DNA of 64,000 nt from Strigops habroptila (Eukaryota > Chordata > Aves > Psittaciformes > Psittacidae): assembly GCF_004027225.2 (NCBI RefSeq), contig NC_046358.1, positions 3,810,720-3,874,719 on the forward strand, in the 5' to 3' direction. The notes below the pieces were generated by a model, which was not told the DNA's origin, made no database searches, and saw only the letters and a program-made list of their open reading frames with translations. Shown here one piece after another: positions 55,056 to 64,000 of this stretch (position 1 is its first letter; each line of letters begins with the position of its first letter). The position numbers were made by a program, and so were the translations under genes.

Positions 55056-55391
55056 ATGAGAGAGCTGGGCTTCTTCAGCCTGGAGAAAAGAAGGCTCTGC
55101 GGAGGCCTGAGAGCAGCTCCCAGCACCTAAAGGGGCTACAGGAAAGCTGGAGAGGGGCTTTGGACAAGGGGGAATGGCTTTAAACTGACAGAGGGGAGAT
55201 TTAGTTTAGATATTAGGAAGTTCTTCCTTGCTGTGGCTGCCCCATCCCTGGCAGTGATCAAGGCCAGGTTGGACACAGGGGCTTGGAGCAACCTGCTCTA
55301 GTGGAAGGTGTCCCTGCCCGTGGCAGGGGCTTGGAACTGGATGAACTTTAAGTTCTCTTCCAACCCAAACCAATCTGTGTTTATATGATTT
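55056..55391 (+). mobile_element. CR1 LINE 3' fragment (sense) with internal deletion
   Basis: GAGAGAGCTGGGCTTCTTCA-type start, GAGAAAAGAAGGCTCTGCGG, then AGATATTAGGAAGTTCTTCC joined directly to TTGCTGTGGCTGCCCCATCC, so about 50 bp of the RT end is missing. The 3' block is CTTGGAGCAACCTGCTCTAG. The tail is degenerate (AATCTGTGTTTATATGATTT). Confidence 0.9.
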
Positions 55392-57565
55392 TGGAGATGG
55401 GATTATATGACACTTCAGTGGCTAACAAATATGTGGAACGTAGCCTTAGGTTTCTCAGTATCTGAATACTGTTTATGCATCCACTATTAGGTGACAATTA
55501 CCAGAGGATATTAACTGGCCAGCAGTGGTGAAGTGACAACCAGAGGGAAAAGGTAGTTGCTGTTAATGGCAGTGGCACTGACAGGCTGCTGTTTGTCGTG
55601 GTTATGCCCAAGGAGGCTGAGGCAGGAGGCTTGGGCTGCTCTTGGCTCCAGAGCCACTGACACAGCATGCCTGGGAGCCAAGGTTTCACCCCAGCCTTCT
55701 CATATTTGATGTACATGCTAGAGCAGGAGAAAAACAAGCAAGCCCAGGACAAAGCTGAGTGTGCAGGAGGCTGTTAGTAGCCCTCCCAATCCTTGGAGGA
55801 AAATTGGAGGTGTGAGTACATGTGTTTAAGGCTCTTGAGCTGGAAAATAAACAACAGGAACCTCAAATGTGTTGTTCTTAATGTATTCACCCATGTTCCA
55901 CTCAGCTCCTCTCTCATGAAACAAAATCAGAGCAGCATTACCTTATGGTATTTTGGGGTACCGACTGTTGGTGCTCAAGTGTTTAAGGTTTGAAGGGCCA
56001 GATGAGGTAAGTGCTGTTTGTCCCCCAAAACCTGAGCATTTTGAGAAGGATTCTTGCTGGAAGCAACATGAAGGTATCAGAGCTGTCTTTTCCTTTCTGT
56101 CTCCCAACAGGAATGCTAAGTGGGGCAGAAAACACAGTGTTAGTAAGATGAGAGGAAAACAGGGGTGAATGTTACAAAGACTTGGACACTGTGGGAATCT
56201 TTGCTGGCACTTTGACACCCAGCAATGCTGAGCCTGTGACAAGCTGTGGATGCTGGTACCACTCTGGATGCTAGGGAAAACACAGGTGACACTGGGAAAA
56301 AAGGTCATGTCTGATAGCACCAGGCTGTGGGAGAACTAGGAAGGGCCCTGGGATAGATGGGCAGCATGGCAATACACATGACAAAGTGTCCTCTGTCACC
56401 TGTTTTGCTCTCGATCACACCACTGAGCCTGCTTCAAGCCCCACTTTGTGCTCCCCAGGCTGTCTGCAGGGTGTATGTGAGGTGAGGTCAGGCTTCCTTT
56501 GCAGTTAGCTGTCCTGGAACAAGGAGATGGCAAATAAAATCCCAAAGATAAATGGTGCCTGTTAATCCTTTCTGTGTGTCCCAGTGACCTGGCTTTGTTG
56601 TTTAACAGTCGGCAGCTCTCCCTCTGTGCAATGTTCCCTGGAGACCGAATACATAAACTCTCAGCTCCTCACATATCAGGTTCCAGCAGATAGGGATCCA
56701 AAAAGGCTTTTAGAAGAGGCATTTCTGCTGGCTCGCTGATTATTGATTGGTGCAAGGAACAAAATGCTCTTTGGGCAGTGGGAACCCACATATTTCTGTA
56801 TCTTTAGCAATAAAATAAAATCCTGGCTCCTGAAGTGCAAAGTACAGCCAGGGCACTGCATGGCAGACTCTCACTGGGGCCTTGCTTCTGACTTCTCCTT
56901 CTAACAAGAGGGTCAGCAGAGAGGATTTTGTGATGAGAGATGTGGTTAATGTTTTTAGCTTGATTCTGCCAGTCTCTGCTCTCCCTCCCTGCTTCCTTTC
57001 CATAGAGCCTCGTGCTGGACCATAGCAATGTGTGCTCATGATGCACCTCAATGTCCTGTCTGCAGGGCATGAATCCCTGGGAGCAGGCTGGGGCTGGATG
57101 TAATTCTTGTTCCATGTGTTTGATCCAGGGTTTTCTCCTGGGTAGGAAGACAGTCGTGGGAAACAACTCGCTGATGGTCAGTGAGAAGGCGATGCAGTTT
57201 GAAGCACGTCGTGCTCTCCATAGGGGATCGGCTTGCAAGAGAAGAGCTTTGCTCTGGGCTGGTGTGGTGGGGATCCAATCCCAGACAGGATGGATCTATC
57301 CATGGATCAGTACAACATTCAGGTAAGAAAGTCACCTCTCAGTGGAGGTTGCCTGTATAACTAGCAAAGGGGAATTGTACTGCGCATTAGGGATGTATCC
57401 TGTGTCATCCTGGCATGCTCCCCTGCACGTTGAACATGTGGGACATGAGGGTGCAGCAGTTGTGTGCACAGTTGTGCAGAGTGGAAGAGCTTTCAATGTG
57501 TCCCCAGAGCCTCCACAGACCTCTTGGGGCTACTGTGGTCAAAGGAGAGTGGCTCTTGCTTACCC
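55392..57565. other. Intergenic, with one open splice-bounded segment
   Basis: 2.2 kb without named repeats. The only possible exon is 57066-57321, treated as its own entry. Both strands have fair-sized open frames around 56740-57335, but none shows family features. Confidence 0.5.
57066..57321 (+). other. Candidate exon of unknown gene (weak)
   Basis: Flanked by ATGTCCTGTCTGCAG and CAG|GTAAGA-type signals and open throughout in the frame ATG 57051 to 57326 (about 85 codons within the segment). I recognise no protein family and no partner exon. It does not resemble ACCS or EXT2, which follow C11orf96 in mammals. Confidence 0.15.
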
Positions 57566-57748
57566 CCTGAAAGACTGGAACAGGCTTCCCAGGGAAGTGT
57601 TGGAATCACAGTCCCTGGAAGTGTTCAAACATGTAGATGAGGCCCTCAGTGACATGGGTTAACGGTGGACTTGGCAATCCTGGGGTAAAGGTTGGATGTG
57701 ATGATCTTAAACATCTTTTCCAACCTGGTTAATGTTACGATTCTATGA
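57566..57748 (+). mobile_element. CR1 LINE, different subfamily, last ~180 bp (sense)
   Basis: CCTGAAAGACTGGAACAGGC, AAGTGTTCAAACATGTAGATG, GGGTTAACGGTGGACTTGG, then TGATGATCTTAAACATCTTT and TTACGATTCTATGACA. The TTAACGGTGGACTTGGCA...GGTTGGA block marks a CR1 lineage distinct from all other copies in the window. Confidence 0.85.
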
Positions 57749-60365
57749 CACAATGACTGGCAGGGCTGTGCTGGAGCCACACTGCAGGTATGAGATGCTC
57801 CAGCTTGCTCAGCTCTGGACAGAGCCCTATCATTTAGGGCATAGCCTCAGAAAACAAGATCCCAGAACCAGCTGGGTTCAGGAGCTGTTATTTAGTAATT
57901 TGATTCATTCTTTATTATAGATCTATATTAATTTTATTTATTTATTTTTTAAATACACTTGCCTTTTATTTATGCATTTTACATTCAGGTACCTGCTAAG
58001 TGCAGGCAGTGGCGTTAGTCATGTCAAAACCAGATATTGAATCTGGTGTACTGCCAGTGCTTAGAGGGCAAAGCTAAGGCTGAACATCCATCCCAAAGTC
58101 AGCACTTCCTAGTCCTGAAGGCCTAAATCCAAACCAGGAGCCACCATGTCTTTAAGAATCTGTATCTAACATTTATGTGTCACAATCACTCCAGTTTAAG
58201 CCTACAGATGCTCAGCTATTCATGGCTATCAAGTGTCTGGTTGTCTGCCCAGCAGCGCTGGCTGAAGTCTCAGAGAGGACTGGCCTGACCCCATAACTGT
58301 CCTCAGACTAGGTCTCCTAGAGAGGACCGCAGATAAATGTCAACACACAATGCCATTTGTGTGTTATTTATCCTCCAGCCCAGCAGACAGAGCATTAACC
58401 TTTGGAGGGACAGAATTGAACACTTGCGTTCAGCCCTTACTCTGCCCAACTGGGCTCTGGGAATAAACCTAATTCCCCCATGACCTGGAGTGCAGGTGAC
58501 TGTGAAACCCTTGTTTGCAGCTCTGTTTTGTCACCCAAGGCAGGGTCCCAAGCTCCGTGGAGGAGAGGAGACTTGCTGCTCTTATCTTGGAGGCTGCCAC
58601 TGGAGCCCTCCTCCTTGGCCGCTCTTTCTAGCTACCTTAGCTGAATGCCAGCTTGCTCTCTGCTACCTTAACAACCTCCCTGTCTTGTAAAGTAAGTCCT
58701 GGGACCTTAATTTTAGACTGTGCCTGTCTGTGGGTGGGAAGACACCTAGGAGATGGGCATTACCATGCAACCGGTCTACTTGTGAGCATAGCCTTGCTTG
58801 CTGCTCACTGCAACCACATCTTAGCACAGCAGCAGCATGTGGGGAGCTGGTGGTGAGGCAGGACAGTGTGCAACTGTGTAAGCCTTTCATGGCTGCTCAA
58901 AGCATCACAGAAGAGGGAAATGATTTCAATACCAGCTCCAGGTCCTTGAGCTCACAAGCGTCTCAGGAGACCAAGTCTCATCTCAGCCAACAGAGATTTA
59001 TGGTACATACTTTATGAACAACGTGGGATTGAGGAAGGATACAGGGCTTTGACCTGCTCTTCGAGATTTATAATCCTGTTGGTTCTTAAAAGCAATTCTT
59101 CTGGTACATTTAATACTGTGGGCACAAAGAAGGCTCAGGAGGCCTAAGGCAAGAGAGAGGATTGCTCTTTACATACAGGCTCAGCAGAGTGGTATCCTGA
59201 TGTAAGAGGATCAGACACCTGGTTCACTTGTGCATAGAGGACTTGGAGGCACTCACCCCTGCCTGCTCTGCCCAACTCCAGGCTGTGAACAACATTAATT
59301 ATGTGCAGGAAAAGTTTTGAGACTAAACAAAGAATGCATTCTGGTTCTTTTTCCTAATTTCAAGATACAGCTGGTGTCCTGTTAGGTACAACTAGGTCAA
59401 TAGTCCCAAGCACTTTTCTGTACACAGGACTAGAACTGTTTTCTTTTCTCAGCAGAAACTGAGATACTTGTGCAAAGCCAAAGGCTGGGATTTAAAGACA
59501 GTGATAAATCTGTCTTGAGCTATCATGACAAAACCCCAAGAAACAGGGGGTTGGATGATGCGCCAGACTGGAGTGTGAGTGTTTGGGGCAGTGAGGCTCT
59601 GTTAGCCAGTTGGCTCTGCTAGCCATGAGCCAGAAGTCTTGCACTGGGAGTTTGCGCTCGTATTGTAAGGCCTACACCTTGCATGTTTCTACTCACAGCA
59701 CTATGCCTTCTTTCCTACTCTGCAACTGCTCCCAAGGGGCCTCTGTAGATGCTGCACAAGTCATGGATGAGGATGCTGGAGGAGTCCTGTCACCCCTCCA
59801 GCTGCAACCACAGCTGGCGTTGCTCCCCTGTGTTGTGGATTCATTCCTTATGGTGCACCTTATGCAGTCCCACCTGATGTCCTGGAGAAGAAGGTACTTG
59901 CAGGGCTGTTGAGGTGGGAGCCACATGTGCTTTGTGTCAGGGGCTGTCACCTCTGCCCATTGGGCAGCCGTCCCTGCTGCCCCTCTGCCTTTGGGAGATG
60001 CTGGTTTGGGGTCACCAGGCAGCTGCCCCTGGAAGTTTTGCTGTTTCAGCAAAATTGGGGTTGTGTTGCAGGGACATCTTTGCCCCTTCGCTGACTTGCT
60101 GCCAGCAGGCGCACGTATAGACTTTGCTATATATAATCGAGCAGGGTCAGAGCTCTATTTTTAGCCTATATTTCCCTTGCTGTGCATTTCTTGCCACTGA
60201 TTTCTAGTCCTGTCTCCTTGCTGCAAAAAGTCCTGTGAGGTGAATGAGATCTGTCAGCCCCGGGATCAGAGTGGGGAGACAGGGGAGAAAACTTGGCTAT
60301 GGGACATCCCCCAGCACCAGACCCTGCCACGACCACAAGCTGAGGTGGGCACTTGTGCTAAAATG
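57749..60365. other. Intergenic, no recognised feature
   Basis: 2.6 kb. A T/A-rich patch (TTTTATTTATTTATTTTTTA, about 57932-57952) is the only simple-sequence landmark. No gene is supported. Confidence 0.6.
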
Positions 60366-60618
60366 TCATAGAATCATAGAAGCATAGAATGGTTTGGGTT
60401 GGAAAGGACCTTAAGGTCATCCAGTTCCAACCCTCACACTAGGCCATGTAGCCCAAGGCTCCATCCAACCTGGCCTTGAACACTGCCAGGGATGGAGCAT
60501 TTACCAATTCTTTGGGCAACCTGTTCCAGTGCCTCGCCACCCTCACAGTAAAGAACTTCTTCCTTATATCTAACCTGAACTTCCCCTGTTTCAGTTTAAA
60601 CCCATCACTCCTTGCCTG
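60366..60618 (-). mobile_element. CR1 LINE 3' fragment (antisense) with three octamer units
   Basis: TCATAGAATCATAGAAGCAT then AGAATGGTTTGGGTTGG. The block CTGCCATGGGCAGGGACACC has been lost, so CCAACC joins CTCACACTAGGCCATG. It ends at CCATCACTCCTTGCCTGC. Confidence 0.94.
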
Positions 60619-63313
60619 CATTTCAGGTGAGGAAGTCTCCAGGACAATTTTCAGTATTTAGAGTATTTAGAGCCAACCACTCTGTAAAATAGAAAACTCA
60701 GCAGCTCAACTGTACCGGAGCCAACTGCCGGTGCAGGCAGGGAGTGTTGGGATGAGCTGGGCATCATGAGACACTTGTCCCACCACCATAAGCCTCTCCT
60801 GCAGTACAAGACCAATAGAGGTTTTGTCCTCTCTAGGGCTGAGCTTTGCTTTCTCTTGTACTTGGTAGGGTTGGGGCATACAGGGGAAGAGCAGCTCATT
60901 TATCTGGTGCCAGTACATGGTGTGTTTAGTGCTGTATGATGACTCCTCATGTCTGAAACATTATCTGAGAGCCATCACAAATGAAGTGCTGCTTCTGCTG
61001 TGGACCAGGGGGACTTCAGGGAATTTGCTTTCTGCATTAGTTGTCCATCTTCCCAAAGCCAGGCTGCCTTTGGAGGCGTCTGCAGTACAGCTGGTGTGTC
61101 CTTGCTGCTGTTTAACCTGGCTCCATTGGGACAGGAGGAGGCTGACCTAAAGCTGGAGAGGAAATATTTTTGCAGAGGGAAACAGATAAGCATAAAAGGA
61201 AGGGCTTGGCTGCGGGTGGCACAGGAAGGGGATGGAGGGGACAGCTTGGGGCAGCTGTTTGTGTGTACGTGTTGCAGGCCAGGATGAGCTGATCATGTTA
61301 CCCCCCTTTCATCACGGGCTGAGCTTAATTTCATTTGCCTTGCAATCACCCTGGCTCGTGGCTGGTTACTCATGGTAACTCATGTCACCGTAACTCAGCT
61401 GTAAGTCCTGGGACTTGCAATTTGACTGTAAATCTTATGCTATTTGAGGATTGTTTTTTCTTATTACCTTGGCTCCTGGAAGCCTCCTGTCTGGCAAAAA
61501 TCTCTGCTTTTGCTTTTATAGCACTTTCCACACTTCCTCTCTATGGAAAGAAAAAGCTTGAAAATGGGATTCCAGCATTCTCGGTAGGCTGGGAAAAGAG
61601 AGGGGAAATGCATCAATGATTAAAAAATAATCACGTCTTTCTAGCAGCTTCATATCAGGAGGAGTTGATTTGGGAACACAGGGGCCTCAGTGAAAGGAAA
61701 ACACCATAGACTGTTCTCACGGTAATGGCTGGTAATCTGCAGGCCAACTAATCCATCTGTGTTAGTAGAGTGTCAGGAGTTATTTGTTGGTTGTTTTGTT
61801 TTAATGCATAATCATCTTGTCCTTGAGAAGCTTTTCCTAGAAGCTCCATCAGGTGCCACAATCCAATTTTAGCTTGTCTGCCTATTACTGCTGTTCTTAT
61901 TTACAGAAGTTCAGCTGTTTGTAGTGCTAGTCTCAACACAAAGTTTATTACTGGTGATGTGAAACCTCAGTATCAGTTTAGCTGTTTTTCAGCTAAACAG
62001 TAAGGAGAAGCAGCAGTAAGTGCTCTCCCCCAGGAGCAGAAAACACATGTGGAAATCACACAACCCTAATACATCCAACAGCCATGGCAGCATTCCTTAA
62101 GAAAGTAAGTTTGTGGATTACGCTGAGAGATGCCCAGCTCCACAGTCACACACCAACTTTAGGAGCTGACCAAAATGTCAATGAGGATGATGCAAAATGG
62201 GTCTGTTAAAAATGCTGCAGCTTGGTCACACTAGAAAAAAAATGTGGATGTTAGTGTGATAGAAGAGGATGACAGCAATAATAGTGCCAAGGGAGAAATC
62301 TCTAGGTCCATACTGAAGCAGGCTCCATGGGTTTGAAACGTCTGAGGCAGGAAATAGCTTCTGTCAGATGAAAACTTCTGATCTCAGCTCCTTTGGGAAA
62401 CACACCTCAGTGTATCATCCATAGTTATCACACTGGCTGTCAAACAGGTTTTAAAACAACCCTTTATATTTACCCACCTTATGAACCATGCCTTTTTGTA
62501 AACTTATTCCAGTCAACTGAAAGGCAATGGAAAACTAACAGCATTTTGTATTTCCCAATCTTCAAACAGGGGTTAATGTGGATTTCTAAGCAGGAAGAAC
62601 AGGTGTTACATCTGCTTTTCATCCCTGGACTTTGTGTACATGCATGACAATATATCCTTTTACTGTTCTGAATTTCTTTTCAATTCAAGAAAGCCTGTTT
62701 GGAAGGATTCTGGTAGATCAGTCAATGGAGCAGAGGACCATGAACTCCAGTGCAGAGATCCACAAGCTGCAAATCTATATCAAAAGGGGGTGTACAAGGT
62801 CATTTCAGCAAATATCCGGAGGAGGAAGGTACAGTAACCTAACCCCCAGGAGGTTGGGAAGAGTTAGTGAGCAGTTTGTTGAGGTAGTTGAGACCGAGTC
62901 TACAAGCCAGAGAGACCTGTGATGGTGACAAGTTGGGGACACAGACCAACCATCTCAGTGGATGAAGGTGGGATACCCATCTTCCTCTTTTTAGGCCTAT
63001 CTGGGATCTGGTGGCAATGTCCCATCCGAGAGGCACTAATCGGAGAGCTGAGCTGTGACAGCTGACCCTGGTGACAGCGAAAGCTCCTGGACACAGCCCA
63101 GAGACTCACTCTGCTCCCATTGCAAAGCGTGGCAGAACTCCCATTGCTGCTGTCAGCTGCTGTCTTATAGCAGCTGGATGAGCTTTCGGAAACCCTGCCC
63201 TACCACTGCCACCCAGCTTGTATTCTAAGACCACAGGCTCAACTGTTTTTCCACTCTGCACCTAGCTCCTAGCAGCCTCAGCTCACCTCTCCCTCCCAGT
63301 TTGACCATTTAAT
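60619..63313. other. Intergenic, no recognised feature
   Basis: 2.7 kb, with open frames on both strands at 60917-61287 and 62632-62922 but no domain, no named repeat and no consistent splice pattern. Confidence 0.6.
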
Positions 63314-63601
63314 CACATAGAATAATAGAATCACAGGATAGTTTGTGTTGGAAGGGACCTTAAAGCTCATCCAGTTCCAACACCCTGCCACAGGCAGGGA
63401 CACCTTCCACTAGAGCAGGTTGCTTCAAGCCCCATCCAACCTGGCCTTGAACACTGCCAGGGATGGAGCATTCACAGGTTCCTTGGGCAACATATTCCAG
63501 CACCTCACCACTCTCACAGTGAAGAATTTCTTCCTAATATCCAACCTAAATCACCCCTGTTTAAGTCTGAACCCATTGCCCCTTGTCCTGTCACTACAGT
63601 C
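63314..63601 (-). mobile_element. CR1 LINE 3' fragment (antisense), mosaic copy
   Basis: ACATAGAATAATAGAATCAC with TTCCACTAGAGCAGGTTGC near the tail, then GGGATGGAGCATTCACAGG and CACCCCTGTTTAAGTCTG. Features of both common types occur in one copy. It stops at TGTCACTACAGTCC. Confidence 0.93.
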
Positions 63602-64000
63602 CTATTTAGTGATTAAAAATGGTAGTGGGAAATCGGCACTTTCCCTCTGCTAACCCTTAAAACTCTGGCACCTCCCTTACTTCCAGCTAGCAGTGAAGGG
63701 AAGATCTGGATTTCCAAAAAACTGAGAGCAGGATCATGCAGACAGAAAGACGGCCAGTGCCTAACTCCTGATGTATCACCTTTTTATGGTCCATGGAGAA
63801 CCCATGGACCCGTGCTCTCTGATGGACATGGTGGCCAAAGGCCAGGTTCCCTGTGTCTCTATCATTGGGAAGGGAATGGATGAAGAAGAAGAGGAATGCT
63901 GAGTTTGAATTTCGGCCAGGGCTTGTTTGCTGCTCCCATCCCAAGTGCTAATTATAACCTGCTCATTCTGCTTCGGCCAGGGTAAATGACAAAGTGGGGT
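63602..64000. other. Right edge, no recognised feature
   Basis: Anonymous sequence. The minus-strand open frame at 63687-63944 has no recognisable features. Confidence 0.6.

Noticed and set aside
56740..57335. Overlapping minus-strand frames of 95-144 codons
   Set aside because: No recognisable family, and they overlap an equally open plus-strand frame. At most one could be real, and none has support.
62101..62290. Resemblance to an old LINE segment (AAGTTTGTGGATTACGCTGAG)
   Set aside because: Only one short block matches. The flanking sequence does not continue the LINE order.
62690..62828. Possible exon (acceptor CAATTCAAG, donor AAG|GTACAG)
   Set aside because: Two frames are open and neither resembles a known protein. 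The acceptor tract is mediocre. No partner exon is found.

Overview
This window is vertebrate nuclear DNA, almost certainly from a bird. It is studded with about 26 fragments of the avian CR1 LINE, roughly 8.4 kb or 13% by my boundaries, most ending in the typical ATTCTATG-type octamer tail. The genes present have short, phase-consistent exons with GT-AG introns. Gene order is HSD17B12 - ALKBH3 - C11orf96, all on the + strand, which is the order I know from human 11p11.2. The species cannot be fixed from the sequence.

Layout. Bases 1-6237 are the last part of an HSD17B12 intron. The last two coding exons (6238-6387 and 6587-6691) encode the C-terminal 84 residues of this ER very-long-chain 3-ketoacyl-CoA reductase, followed by a 3' UTR of about 1.5 kb. 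A 2 kb spacer with a tail-to-tail pair of CR1 copies separates it from a CpG island (about 10.25-11.0 kb) that is the ALKBH3 promoter. All nine coding exons of ALKBH3 can be placed exactly (10547-29304). They join in phase to 867 nt (288 residues plus stop), and the Fe(II)/2-oxoglutarate dioxygenase residues are intact. An intergenic stretch with five CR1 pieces (29.95-40.4 kb) leads to a second, stronger CpG island with a TATA box. This drives the single-exon C11orf96 gene (CDS 41129-41491, 120 residues). From about 41.85 kb to the end (22 kb) I find no convincing gene. This part holds CR1 fragments, one much older CR1/L3-like LINE remnant (about 48.77-49.76 kb) and anonymous sequence.

The three genes share no pathway. 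HSD17B12 acts in fatty-acid elongation in the ER. ALKBH3 reverses N-alkyl damage (1-methyladenine, 3-methylcytosine) in single-stranded DNA and RNA. C11orf96 is a small conserved protein of unclear function. Their co-location is conserved synteny, not an operon.

I do not see an obviously novel biological system. The most interesting signals are: mosaic CR1 copies that combine two diagnostic sequence types, inverted CR1 pairs, a degenerate GC repeat and clustered G-runs around the C11orf96 promoter, an E2F/CCAAT composite in the ALKBH3 promoter, a strong decoy splice acceptor before ALKBH3 exon 4, and the fossil LINE. Most translated open frames outside the listed exons are shadows of CR1 or of CpG islands.
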